The notes beneath the pieces were generated by a model, which was not told the DNA's origin, did no database searches, and was given only the letters and a program-made list of their open reading frames with translations. DNA of 64,000 bases from Owenweeksia sp. (GTDB lineage Bacteria; Bacteroidota; Bacteroidia; Flavobacteriales; Schleiferiaceae): positions 36,602 to 100,601 of the forward strand of contig JANQPD010000051.1 in assembly GCA_028285465.1 (NCBI GenBank). The letters are read 5' to 3'. Position numbers and translations under genes: made by a program. Positions 12,666 to 20,785 of the stretch are shown one piece after another. Positions within the stretch are counted from its first letter, which is position 1, and each line of letters starts with the position of its first letter.

Positions 12666-14213
12666 CTATGCGCTTACAGAAGCTTTTTCCCTTTGCGCTA
12701 GTTTTTCCAATGACCGTTCTATATCCGCCTTTATGGTTTTATAGGTGCCGTACATCTGCACCATCATCAAGCCATAAAGAAGGGCTTTATCCAGGTACTT
12801 GCGGTTGTACAAAAGCGTCCAGAAAAACAAGCGCCAAAAATAGCGGCGCTGAGGCGATTTGACACCTATCCGGTAAAGGCTGGACAGCGCAATGCCCGTA
12901 TCCCGCCAGGAAAAATCTGTTGGAATGGGCAAGTTGTTCTTTGGAAATTGGTAGGTCTTGAAAAAGCGCTTAATGCGTTTCAGCGCATGCGCTGGTTTAT
13001 AGGTAGCATCAATTACCCGCAGGTAACCTTCCAGCAGGGCACGTTCGCCCATAGCTGGAATGATGTTGGTATCCCCTTCGGCAAAGGCAAAAGCTTTACT
13101 CAACCGCCCCTCTTTCTCCATACGTTCATGTAACTCGGTACCCGGGGGCGCCTTTAGAATGTTTACGATCGGCAAGGGTATGCCGCTTTCTCTCAAAAAG
13201 CGGATCTGTCGATCGAAGGTATGCTCGTCATCCGTATCAAAGCCTACGATAAAACCACCCCAAATCACAAAACCTTTGCTGTGTAACAACAAAATGTTGT
13301 CCATGATGTTACGCCTCAGGTTTTGATTCTTGCGCGACACTTTTAAACTTGCTTCATCCGGTGTTTCAATACCGATGAAAATATGCCGGAAACCAGCGTC
13401 AATCAGCAGCTGCATCAACTCCTCGTCATCAGCGAGGTTTATGGTAAGTTGGGTAGCAAAAAACACACTGGGTTTGGTGCGCTTGCGCCATTCAATGAGT
13501 GCGGGCAAAAGCTCCTTTTTTACCAGTTTCTTGTTGCCGATCAAATTGTCGTCCGCAAACAGCACCAGCGATCCGGCATCCGCCTGTGCACAAATGGCAT
13601 CCAGCTCTTTTAAGATCTGCGTGGTGGTCTTCACACGGGGCCTACGTCCGAACAAGGCCGTCACATCGCAAAAATCGCACATATAAGGGCAGCCCCTGGA
13701 GTATTGAATGATGGAATAGATATAGTCTTTCATATCCACCAATTCAAAAGCAGGCACAGGCGATTCTTCAACATTGGCAAATGCACTGCTGCTATAAATG
13801 CGCTGCACATTACCTGCTTCCCAATCTTTTAAAAACATGGGTAAGGTAAGTTCAGCTTCATTGAGCACAAAGTGATCTACCTCCGGAAAGCGCTCATGCT
13901 CATGCGTAAAGAGTGTGCCACCTCCCACTACCGTAATACCGGCTTGTTTAGCTATAGACAAAACCTCCCGTACGGAGTACTCCTGCACATTCATGGCCGA
14001 AAGAAACAGCAGGTCTCCCCATTGCAGGTCATCTGTAGTCAGCGCACGGACATTGAGGTCTACTACCCGTTTGTTCCAATCGCCCGGTAGCATAGCCGCT
14101 ACGGTAAGCAAGCCCAAGGGCGGGTAAGAACCTTTTTTACCCACCATCTTAAGCGCGTGGCGCATAGCATAAATGGTATCGGGCATTTCGGGATATACCA
14201 GCAGTACGTTCAT
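12666..14213 (-). CDS. B12-binding domain radical SAM enzyme with DUF4070-like C-terminus
   Basis: 515 aa. Residues 1-~135 form a cobalamin-binding Rossmann domain without the DxHxxG motif, as is usual for this class. The radical SAM cluster motif RGCPYMCDFCD gives Cys175, Cys179 and Cys182, which bind the 4Fe-4S cluster that cleaves SAM. The C-terminal third (RVIDATYKP, FFKTYQF) resembles the DUF4070 region of class B radical SAM methylases such as hopanoid methylases. A methyl transfer to an unactivated carbon is therefore plausible; the substrate is unknown. No hopanoid genes are nearby. It is divergent from the SGNH-like gene with 112 bp between starts. Confidence 0.88.
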   Translation of the reverse strand: MNVLLVYPEMPDTIYAMRHALKMVGKKGSYPPLGLLTVAAMLPGDWNKRVVDLNVRALTTDDLQWGDLLFLSAMNVQEYSVREVLSIAKQAGITVVGGGTLFTHEHERFPEVDHFVLNEAELTLPMFLKDWEAGNVQRIYSSSAFANVEESPVPAFELVDMKDYIYSIIQYSRGCPYMCDFCDVTALFGRRPRVKTTTQILKELDAICAQADAGSLVLFADDNLIGNKKLVKKELLPALIEWRKRTKPSVFFATQLTINLADDEELMQLLIDAGFRHIFIGIETPDEASLKVSRKNQNLRRNIMDNILLLHSKGFVIWGGFIVGFDTDDEHTFDRQIRFLRESGIPLPIVNILKAPPGTELHERMEKEGRLSKAFAFAEGDTNIIPAMGERALLEGYLRVIDATYKPAHALKRIKRFFKTYQFPKNNLPIPTDFSWRDTGIALSSLYRIGVKSPQRRYFWRLFFWTLLYNRKYLDKALLYGLMMVQMYGTYKTIKADIERSLEKLAQREKASVSA

Positions 14214-14325
14214 TGTGGTAAATTATAATGGGAGCAAGATAGAAAACTTACCTATGTCCAAAAAGGCTTTACTCCTCTTTACCCCTTCCTGGGTGCGGCT
14301 GTACAAGATTTATTACTTTGCACAA

Positions 14326-15579
14326 ATGAAAAAAGTCTTTCTGATCGGTTTAGTGCTTAGCTTTTCCTGTATGCAGGCTCAACAAATCAAGAGAGTGTTG
14401 TTTTTGGGCAACAGTTATACTGCCTATAATAACCTGCCGGCCCTCGTGGCAGGCATTGCCCGGTCTCACGGAGATACCTTGATCTACGACAGCCATACTC
14501 CGGGGGGGTATACCCTGGAAGGCCACAGCAACAATGCAACGTCTATTGCCAAAATAAACCAAGGCAATTGGGATTATGTGGTTTTGCAGGAGCAAAGCCA
14601 GAAACCCTCTTTTGATTCCGCTTACGTATACAACAATGTGTGGGCCTTCGGCAAAAAGCTTGACAGCATTATCAACACTTCTGACAGCTGCACCCAAACC
14701 ATGTTCTATATGACCTGGGGGCGCAAAAACGGGGACCAAAGCAATTGTGTTTTTTTCCCCTGGGTATGTACTTATTCTGGTATGCAGGGCCAACTTCGCT
14801 ACAGTTATGTCAACATGTCCACACAGAATTCGGCCGTAGTTTCCCCGGTAGGCATCGCATGGAGAGATACCCGCCAACATAACCCCGGTATAGAGCTTTA
14901 TACACCCGATGAGAGCCACCCTTCTCTTGCCGGAAGTTACCTGGCGGCCTGCACCTTTTATGCCTCCATTTTCCATGCGTCACCTATCGGAAGCACTTAC
15001 CCGGGTGGTTTAACCAAAGACGTGGCCGATACGCTACAACTCCGGGCTCACCGGGCGGTATTTGACAGCCTGCCGGTTTGGAATATAGATACCGGCCGGT
15101 TGTTTACAAATTTTAGCTATGCCATTACATCCAATGATTCCGTGCTCTTTGACGGCACGGTTAGAGGAGCAGATACTGCCTGGTGGGACTTTGGCGATGG
15201 CTCTGTTGCCGCTTTTAAGGACACAAGTAAATGGTATGCCGGATCAGGGGATTTTACCGTGAAACTCATTGCCCGAAAAGGCTGTATGTATGATACTTCT
15301 TTGGCCATTGTCTCCTATTACCCCCACTTTGCACTGCCGCAATACCTCCTGGCAGAACCAAGGGTATATGCTTGTGGCGCATTTCTATGCGTAGACGGGG
15401 CCTGGCTGAATCAAGCGATCCTGGAGGTTTGGCATGTAAACGGCCAAAAGATGTTTGCTCAAACCTTATCTGCATCAGAAAACAAAATACCCCTGACTGT
15501 TTATGCCAGGGGTATGTACCTTGTTTCGATCCGGAAAAACGGCTATCGCTTCACCCAAAAGATAATGCTTGAAGGCTAA
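14326..15579 (+). CDS. Secreted SGNH-hydrolase-like protein with PKD-like domain and T9SS tail
   Basis: 417 aa from ATG 14326, which begins a signal peptide (MKKVFLIGLVLSFSCMQAQ). The N-terminal domain shows an SGNH-type block I-like sequence (VLFLGNSYTAYNN) and a DESHPSLAGSYLA block V, where Asp and His would be catalytic, suggesting an esterase or deacetylase. A PKD-like segment follows (WWDFGDGSVA). The last ~70 residues have the T9SS type A tail pattern (ILEVWHVNGQKMF, GMYLVSIRKNG), so the protein is probably exported to the surface. A TACTTTG sequence ends 5 nt before the ATG, implying a nearly leaderless mRNA. Its stop lies inside the ettA tail remnant on the other strand. The substrate is unknown. 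Confidence 0.8.
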   Translation: MKKVFLIGLVLSFSCMQAQQIKRVLFLGNSYTAYNNLPALVAGIARSHGDTLIYDSHTPGGYTLEGHSNNATSIAKINQGNWDYVVLQEQSQKPSFDSAYVYNNVWAFGKKLDSIINTSDSCTQTMFYMTWGRKNGDQSNCVFFPWVCTYSGMQGQLRYSYVNMSTQNSAVVSPVGIAWRDTRQHNPGIELYTPDESHPSLAGSYLAACTFYASIFHASPIGSTYPGGLTKDVADTLQLRAHRAVFDSLPVWNIDTGRLFTNFSYAITSNDSVLFDGTVRGADTAWWDFGDGSVAAFKDTSKWYAGSGDFTVKLIARKGCMYDTSLAIVSYYPHFALPQYLLAEPRVYACGAFLCVDGAWLNQAILEVWHVNGQKMFAQTLSASENKIPLTVYARGMYLVSIRKNGYRFTQKIMLEG

Positions 15580-15641
15580 CTTTCCTTTATCAGCTTTTTG
15601 TAGCACTTACGCTTAGGTTCAACATTAGCCGGGCGTTTCCG
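15576..15641 (-). pseudogene. Diverged duplicate of the ettA 3' end
   Basis: Read on the minus strand, this stretch encodes RKRPANVEPKRKCYKKLIK, then Glu-Ser and a TAG stop. It aligns without gaps to the last 19 residues of ettA (RKRLGDVEPKRVRYKKLIK): 14 of 19 amino acids and 40 of 57 bases match, and about half of the differences are synonymous. Upstream the similarity fades, with a possible trace (DVKEN against DYEEN) after a short insertion near 15642-15670. It has no start or NBD sequence, so it is a remnant of a second ettA copy or of a displaced gene end. Confidence 0.75.
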
Positions 15642-15720
15642 TTCGCATGGCAAATGTTTTCTTTTACATCCAAAATCAAGGTAAAGGGAGCTATTCATTC
15701 CCTCCCTTATCCGGCAAGGC

Positions 15721-16110
15721 TTATTTTTCGTACCGGGCAATACAAGGCTCAATACAAGGATAGTACACTTCCATTACGTTGCCTTTTATTTTGTAGTGTA
15801 TGTTCCTAACGGTAACGGCACATCCTGGCGCTGTTATGGTAGAGTCAGTGTTCGAGTATGTACCGGTGGTGGGTGTTGAACTATCGCTACTTAAACTACA
15901 CAAATCCCCGTTAGAACCCACGGTACCATCCGCATAAAAAATAATATGCTTGTTGCTGTTTACCGGTTGGAAAGTACCACTTCCATCCCCCGGGTCAGCT
16001 AAAACCGCTTTAAGCTTCCAGGTATCTGGTGCTTTTTCGCTTGTTGCCTCCTCTTTTTGGCAAGCTAGCAAGCTGCTTAGGAACAGCCCGAATAAAAACA
16101 TCTTTTTCAT
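15721..16110 (-). CDS. Small lipoprotein, lipocalin-like
   Basis: 129 aa. The signal peptide has a lipobox (SSLLAC), so it is lipid-anchored at Cys17. The mature part starts TWKLKAVLADPGDGSGTF and continues with IIFYADGTV and TGTYSNTDSTI, the pattern of short Bacteroidota lipocalin-like lipoproteins. Two cysteine pairs (CSL/GCAV and CIEPC) may form disulfides. It sits between ettA and the duplicated ettA tail, in the same orientation, so the ~600-bp segment carrying it may have been inserted or rearranged there. Its function is unknown. Confidence 0.78.
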   Translation of the reverse strand: MKKMFLFGLFLSSLLACQKEEATSEKAPDTWKLKAVLADPGDGSGTFQPVNSNKHIIFYADGTVGSNGDLCSLSSDSSTPTTGTYSNTDSTITAPGCAVTVRNIHYKIKGNVMEVYYPCIEPCIARYEK

Positions 16111-16239
16111 GATCGCATTTGTTTAACCATATAGATGCTTTTGCGAAGGAAAGGGTTGCTAAGGCAAACCCAATGTAAAGCGAAGTCTTCTGAAGATGAG
16201 ATATTTAAAAAACTTAAATGGGTATTTGCTTTTCATCAA

Positions 16240-17928
16240 CTATTTTATAAGTTTCTTATAGCGTACCCGTTTAGGTTCAACATCTCCCAGGCGTTTTCTT
16301 TTGTTTTCCTCGTAATCGGAGAAGCCTCCTTCAAAATAATACACCTGGCTATCGCCCTCAAAGGCCAGTATATGGGTACAGATCCTGTCGAGGAACCAGC
16401 GGTCGTGGCTGATGATCACCGCACAGCCCGCAAAATTCTCCAAACCCTCTTCCAAAGCACGCAATGTATTTACATCCAGGTCGTTCGTAGGTTCATCCAA
16501 GAGAAGTACATTGCCCCCTTCTTTTAAGGCCATGGCCAGGTGCAGGCGGTTGCGCTCTCCCCCTGAAAGTACGCCCACCTTTTTGTTTTGGTCGCTACCT
16601 GCAAAGTTGAAGCGGCTCAGGTAAGCCCTGGCGTTTATCTTTTGCCCGCCAATTTCTATCTCTTCATTTCCCTCCGAAATGATTTCGTAAATGCTCTTCT
16701 CTGGTTTCAGGCTTTCGTGCGATTGATCTACATACGAGATCTTTACGGTCTCCCCCACTTCAAAATTGCCCGCATCGGGCTCTTGCTGTCCCATGATCAT
16801 CCGAAAAATAGTGGATTTACCTGCCCCGTTGGGACCAATAATACCCACTATGCCCGCAGGGGGCAATGAGAAATTCAGGTCTTCATACAGCAGCTTGTCG
16901 CCAAAGGCTTTCTTCACATGTTTGGCTTCGATTACATTACTTCCAAGGCGGGGCCCGTTGGGAATGAATATCTCCAGTTTTTCTTCCTGCTCCTTTTGCT
17001 CCTGGTTCAACATGGCCTGGTAATTATTCAAACGCGCTTTGCCTTTGGCCTGTCGCCCTTTGGCACCCATGCGCACCCATTCCAGCTCCCGCTCCAGCGT
17101 TTTCCTCCGTTTGCTGGCCGCTTTTTCTTCCTGCGCCAGGCGTTTGCTTTTCTGATCTAACCAGCTGCTGTAATTTCCCTTCCAGGGAATGCCCTCTCCC
17201 CGGTCCAGTTCCAGGATCCAACCGGCCACGTTATCCAGGAAATAGCGGTCGTGGGTAACCGCTATTACGGTGCCTTTGTATTGCTTGAGGTGCTGTTCCA
17301 GCCAGTGCACTGATTCTGCATCAAGGTGGTTGGTAGGTTCATCCAGCAACAGGATGTCGGGCTGCTTTAACAGCAAACGGCATAGGGCTACCCTCCTTCG
17401 TTCTCCCCCGGAAAGTACGCGGATAGGAGTTTCAGGCTCGGGACAACGCAAAGCATCCATGGCCCGGTTGAGCATGGTGTCCAGTTCCCAGGCATTGGTA
17501 GCGTCAATCCTGTCCTGCAACTCAGCCTGCCGGGCCATCAACTTCTCCATTTTATCGGGGTTTTCATACACCTCAGGCAAGCCAAAATCGTCATTGATCT
17601 TATTGTATTCATCCAGGATGTCCACAATTTGCTGGGCGCCCTCTTTCACCACTTCCAATACGGTTTTGCTCTCGTCAAGCTCTGGTTCCTGCTCCAGGTA
17701 ACCTACGCTGTAACCGGGAGAAAAAACTACATTCCCCTGGTAATTAGACTCGATGCCCGCAATGATCTTGAGCAAAGTGGATTTACCGCTCCCATTAAGC
17801 CCCAATATGCCAATCTTAGCTCCATAGAAAAAGCTCAGGTAAATGTCTTTTAGTACGGTTTTGTTGTTTGAGGAATAGGTTTTGCTTACCCCGCTCATAG
17901 AGAAGATCACCTTTTTATCGTCTGACAT
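16240..17928 (-). CDS. ettA: Energy-dependent translational throttle protein EttA (ABC-F)
   Basis: 562 aa, normal for EttA. Two cassettes: Walker A GLNGSGKST and GPNGAGKST, signatures LSGGERRR and LSGGERNR, Walker [12 protein letters not shown] and [11 protein letters not shown]. The EttA-specific linker WVRMGAKGRQAKGKARL is present. EttA binds the ribosomal E site and gates the first elongation step according to ADP/ATP level. The start is ATG 17928 (MSDDKKVIFSMSGVSK), since homology begins there; a TAnnTTTG box lies 52 nt upstream. It is divergent from the gene at 17994. Its last codons are echoed by the remnant at 15576-15641. Confidence 0.97.
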   Translation of the reverse strand: MSDDKKVIFSMSGVSKTYSSNNKTVLKDIYLSFFYGAKIGILGLNGSGKSTLLKIIAGIESNYQGNVVFSPGYSVGYLEQEPELDESKTVLEVVKEGAQQIVDILDEYNKINDDFGLPEVYENPDKMEKLMARQAELQDRIDATNAWELDTMLNRAMDALRCPEPETPIRVLSGGERRRVALCRLLLKQPDILLLDEPTNHLDAESVHWLEQHLKQYKGTVIAVTHDRYFLDNVAGWILELDRGEGIPWKGNYSSWLDQKSKRLAQEEKAASKRRKTLERELEWVRMGAKGRQAKGKARLNNYQAMLNQEQKEQEEKLEIFIPNGPRLGSNVIEAKHVKKAFGDKLLYEDLNFSLPPAGIVGIIGPNGAGKSTIFRMIMGQQEPDAGNFEVGETVKISYVDQSHESLKPEKSIYEIISEGNEEIEIGGQKINARAYLSRFNFAGSDQNKKVGVLSGGERNRLHLAMALKEGGNVLLLDEPTNDLDVNTLRALEEGLENFAGCAVIISHDRWFLDRICTHILAFEGDSQVYYFEGGFSDYEENKRKRLGDVEPKRVRYKKLIK

Positions 17929-17979
17929 AGGTTTATATTTGTTTTGTGAGTTATTTAGAAAATTTCGCGTAAAGCGCTC

Positions 17980-17987
17980 CAAAGATA
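17980..17987 (-). promoter_or_regulatory. -7 promoter box TATCTTTG for ettA
   Basis: The plus strand reads CAAAGATA, the reverse complement of a perfect TAnnTTTG box. It directs transcription toward ettA and lies 7 bp upstream of the divergent gene's ATG at 17994. No clear -33 TTTG was found. Confidence 0.55.
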
Positions 17988-17993
17988 CTTGTA

Positions 17994-18737
17994 ATGCCCA
18001 AAGCCTCTTTGCTTCTTTTTGTCTTTTGTTTCTTTTGCTGTAAAGGCTTTGGGCAGGATCAGAAACTGGAAGGAAAAGTTATCGATAAACAAAGCAGGAA
18101 GGGCATTGGCCAATGCCACGTAGTAAACAAACGCACTTTAAGAGGCACGCTGAGCGGAGAAGACGGAACTTTTAAGCTTACCATAGCCCTGGGGGATACG
18201 GTAGTATTCTCAAACATAGCGTATAAATACTTCTATTTCATTTATGCCGATAGCGCCACCGCAATAAAAGATGTATTTGTTGAAATGGAAGAACAAAACT
18301 ACTTATTGCACGAAGTCAGCATCTTTAGTTATGAGCTCACTTCGAACAATGAAAAGGAAATGGTATTGAACGAGCCAAGAGACCCCAAACCCGAGGAACT
18401 TGGGGATGGCCGCATTGTAGAGGCCGGTTTTGACAACCCGGCAGAGTTTTTATACAACCTGTTTGGTTCAAAACCACGTCAGTTGAGGATGCTGGCCAAG
18501 CTTAAGGCCGATGATGCCTATCGCGAAAAACTCAAAGAAAACAACAACCGCGAAATTGTTGTAGAACTAACCGGCCTGAGCAGAGACGAGCTGGAGGCCT
18601 TTATGTTTTATTGTAAGTTCAGTTCGGTGCGGATGCAAACGCTTAATGATTATGATTTCCTGCTTTCCGTACAGCGCTGTTATCGTCAATATGTAAGGGA
18701 AAAAGAACTCAGCGAGTTCCTGGATCAATTTGACTAA
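17994..18737 (+). CDS. Secreted protein with N-terminal carboxypeptidase-regulatory-like (CarboxypepD_reg) domain
   Basis: 247 aa. A signal peptide (hydrophobic core LLLFVFCFFCC) is followed by a CarboxypepD_reg-like beta-sandwich (GKVIDKQSRKGIGQCHVVN ... GEDGTFKL), a domain often found at the N-terminus of Bacteroidota outer-membrane transporters and surface proteins. Here there is no TonB plug or barrel. The C-terminal ~120 residues contain a recurrent segment (EFLYNLFGSKPRQLRMLAKLKAD) seen in many Bacteroidota hypothetical proteins of this shape. It is probably periplasmic or envelope-associated; its role is unknown. The ATG at 17994 overlaps the ettA promoter region, so the two genes are likely transcribed from a compact divergent promoter. 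Confidence 0.8.
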   Translation: MPKASLLLFVFCFFCCKGFGQDQKLEGKVIDKQSRKGIGQCHVVNKRTLRGTLSGEDGTFKLTIALGDTVVFSNIAYKYFYFIYADSATAIKDVFVEMEEQNYLLHEVSIFSYELTSNNEKEMVLNEPRDPKPEELGDGRIVEAGFDNPAEFLYNLFGSKPRQLRMLAKLKADDAYREKLKENNNREIVVELTGLSRDELEAFMFYCKFSSVRMQTLNDYDFLLSVQRCYRQYVREKELSEFLDQFD

Positions 18738-18765
18738 AAAAATCCTACCACTCACTAAAAAAATC
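18733..18765. repeat. Direct repeat ACTAAAAAAATC, two copies 21 bp apart
   Basis: The 12-mer occurs at 18733-18744 and 18754-18765, overlapping and following the stop codon of the gene ending at 18737. The 21-bp period is two helical turns, so the A7 tracts are in phase and could bend DNA upstream of the gene at 18829. Confidence 0.45.
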
Positions 18766-18828
18766 TACCGTTTCCTTTAGTCGCAATACGCGCCCCGCTA
18801 ATATTGAGGTGTAATTAAGTATTGCGTA

Positions 18829-19149
18829 ATGACTGCAACCGGTTTATTCCAACATACCCTGCAGAAATGCAAAGCGACTTTAGAAAAGCCTGGCTTTAGT
18901 AAAAAGGATGAAATCCAGTTACTGAAGGCTATAGGGCAATGTATAGAAAGTTATGAAAATGTGGATGAACGCAGAAAAATTGCAAATGATCTGCTTGACC
19001 GGGTAAAGGAATTCCTCCTGATCAAGAAGTATAGGATCATTTATAAACAAGCTGTAAATGACGGAGCAGACTTCTTCGACAGTACCAGCTTGCTGGAAAA
19101 GTTTAGGGAGACCTCCGCGAAATACCAGATAAATGATGTGTTAAAATAG
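18829..19149 (+). CDS. Conserved-looking hypothetical protein, 106 aa
   Basis: A small helical, charged protein (KKDEIQLLKAIGQCIESYENVDERRKIANDLL, then a lysine-rich helix). No signal peptide, membrane helix or known motif is visible. It is likely real: it has a normal ATG, codon use similar to its neighbours, its own 91-bp upstream region with phased A-tracts, and a good rho-independent terminator 25 bp after the stop. The function is unknown; I do not recognise the family. Confidence 0.65.
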   Translation: MTATGLFQHTLQKCKATLEKPGFSKKDEIQLLKAIGQCIESYENVDERRKIANDLLDRVKEFLLIKKYRIIYKQAVNDGADFFDSTSLLEKFRETSAKYQINDVLK

Positions 19150-19173
19150 TATTCCTTTATGTGTTGTGTGATG

Positions 19174-19210
19174 GCCCTTCGGTGTTCTGCCGGGGGCTTT
19201 CTTTTTTTAT
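19174..19210 (+). terminator. Rho-independent terminator after the 106-aa gene
   Basis: The stem GCCCTTCGG/CCGGGGGC (one G-T pair, one bulge) has a 7-nt loop and is followed by TTTCTTTTTTTAT. It separates the 106-aa gene from the MFS transporter. Confidence 0.75.
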
Positions 19211-19234
19211 AGCTTAGCAATAAATTCATTTTCT

Positions 19235-20767
19235 TTGCCAACCACTCCACAAGCACAGAAGCTTATTCTGACCTCTGCTATACTGGCTTCCAGTATGGCT
19301 TTTATTGACAGTACTGCCCTCAACGTAGCTATGCCCGCTTTACAACGCAGCCTAAGCCTGAGCGGGAGTGAATTGCTTTGGGTGGTGAACGGGTATACCC
19401 TCTTTTTAGCTGCCCTTATATTATTAGGAGGTTCCTTAGGCGATATTTATGGGAAAAAACGCGTGTTTGTTTTTGGCATTGTGCTCTTTACCTTGTTCAG
19501 TGCGCTTTGTGGCTTTGCGCCAAGCGGGGAATGGCTCATTATAAGCCGGGCTCTGCAGGGGGTAGGAGGCGCCTTCATGATTCCCGGCAGCCTTTCTATC
19601 ATATCAGCAGCTTTTCCACAAAAAACAAGGGGTACGGCCATCGGTACCTGGAGCATGTTCAGTGCTTTCACTACTCTTTTCGGTCCTGTACTAGGGGGGT
19701 ATCTGGCTAGCCAGGGACTTTGGCGATACATTTTTTTCATCAATATACCCCTTGGCATCCTATCTATGTTTTTGTTGAGCCGGGTAAAGGAACCTGCTGC
19801 TACTACCGGTCAGAAAACGGATTGGCTGGGCGGAACGCTCATCACCCTGAGTTTAAGCCTGCTCACATACGGATTCATTGAGGCCAGTGAACAAGGCTTT
19901 GGCGAAATGGCGATCATTTCTTCTATTGGCTTAGGTGCCCTATTGCTTGTTGCTTTTGTGTTTATCGAGTTACGGGTTAAAATGCCCATGCTCCCCATGC
20001 GCCTCTTTCAGTCGCCTACTTTCTCGGCCGCCAACGCCCTTACTTTCCTCGTATACGGTGCTTTAGGGGCGGTTTTGTTTTTTCTGCCTCTCAACCTGGT
20101 ACAGATACAAGGCTACCGGGAAGATATGGCCGGGTTTGCCCTGCTACCTTTTGCCGGATTGATCGCCTTGCTGGCGCGTATTTCGGGCCGGTGGACAGAT
20201 AAAATAGGCGCTAAAATACCCTTGGTAGTGGGACCCGTTATTACGGGTGTGGCCTTTTACAGTTTTTCCTTTATTGGTATCACTAACGGGCCTGCTGCTT
20301 ATTGGGGTAGTTTTTTTGTGCCTCTACTAGTAGCAGGTGTAGGGATGGGTTTAACGGTAGTTCCGCTTACCACCGCCGTTATGAATTGCGTAGATGATAA
20401 AAGCACGGGGGTAGCCAGCGGGGTCAACAATACCATTACCCGTTTTGCCAATGTGATGACCCTGGCTGTTTTGGGTAGTTTTATGCTTCTGACTTTTAAA
20501 GCTTCTTTTATGGAGAGCCTGGCCTCCGGCGATTTTGATCAACAGGAACTGACCGCTCTTGAAAAGCAGGCAGATAGACTGGCGGAAGCGGCTGCCCCTG
20601 GGGATTGGCCTTCTGAAAAACAACAAGTGGTAAAGGAAAAAGTGCAAAGCAGTTTCCTGGAAGCTTATCACACCATTTGCCGTATAGCGGGCATATGTTG
20701 CGCCTTATCCGCTCTGCTTTCTTACTTTTTTATTAAAACCAATCCCCGTACGGTAAAACTCGAATAA
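19235..20767 (+). CDS. MFS transporter, DHA2/EmrB-QacA type (14 TM)
   Basis: 510 aa with about 14 hydrophobic segments. It has the DHA2 motif A (GGSLGDIYGKKRVFVFG) after TM2 and a motif C-like region (GPVLGGYLASQGLWRYIFFINIP split over TM5/6), typical of proton-driven drug or metabolite exporters of the inner membrane. The substrate is unknown. The only in-frame standard start is a TTG at 19235, and that TTG lies within a CTTTG sequence resembling the end of a -7 box, so the true start could be a non-standard codon slightly downstream. It precedes ribD by 18 bp, which has its own promoter. Confidence 0.9.
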   Translation: MPTTPQAQKLILTSAILASSMAFIDSTALNVAMPALQRSLSLSGSELLWVVNGYTLFLAALILLGGSLGDIYGKKRVFVFGIVLFTLFSALCGFAPSGEWLIISRALQGVGGAFMIPGSLSIISAAFPQKTRGTAIGTWSMFSAFTTLFGPVLGGYLASQGLWRYIFFINIPLGILSMFLLSRVKEPAATTGQKTDWLGGTLITLSLSLLTYGFIEASEQGFGEMAIISSIGLGALLLVAFVFIELRVKMPMLPMRLFQSPTFSAANALTFLVYGALGAVLFFLPLNLVQIQGYREDMAGFALLPFAGLIALLARISGRWTDKIGAKIPLVVGPVITGVAFYSFSFIGITNGPAAYWGSFFVPLLVAGVGMGLTVVPLTTAVMNCVDDKSTGVASGVNNTITRFANVMTLAVLGSFMLLTFKASFMESLASGDFDQQELTALEKQADRLAEAAAPGDWPSEKQQVVKEKVQSSFLEAYHTICRIAGICCALSALLSYFFIKTNPRTVKLE

Positions 20768-20773
20768 GCCCCC

Positions 20774-20781
20774 TACTTTTG
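20774..20781 (+). promoter_or_regulatory. -7 promoter box TACTTTTG for ribD
   Basis: A perfect TAnnTTTG box ending only 4 nt before the ribD ATG at 20786, so the transcript probably starts at or next to the start codon (leaderless). Confidence 0.6.
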
Positions 20782-20785
20782 CGGC

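Noticed and set aside
14350..14976. 208-codon open frame on the minus strand
   Set aside because: Fully antisense to the SGNH-like gene, with no recognisable domain; a shadow of coding bias, like the antisense frames at 12031-12564 (177 codons) and 27752-28240 (162 codons).
16154..16178. GGGTTGC/GCAAACCC stem downstream of ettA as its terminator
   Set aside because: It needs a bulge and has no T-run on the minus strand; not convincing.
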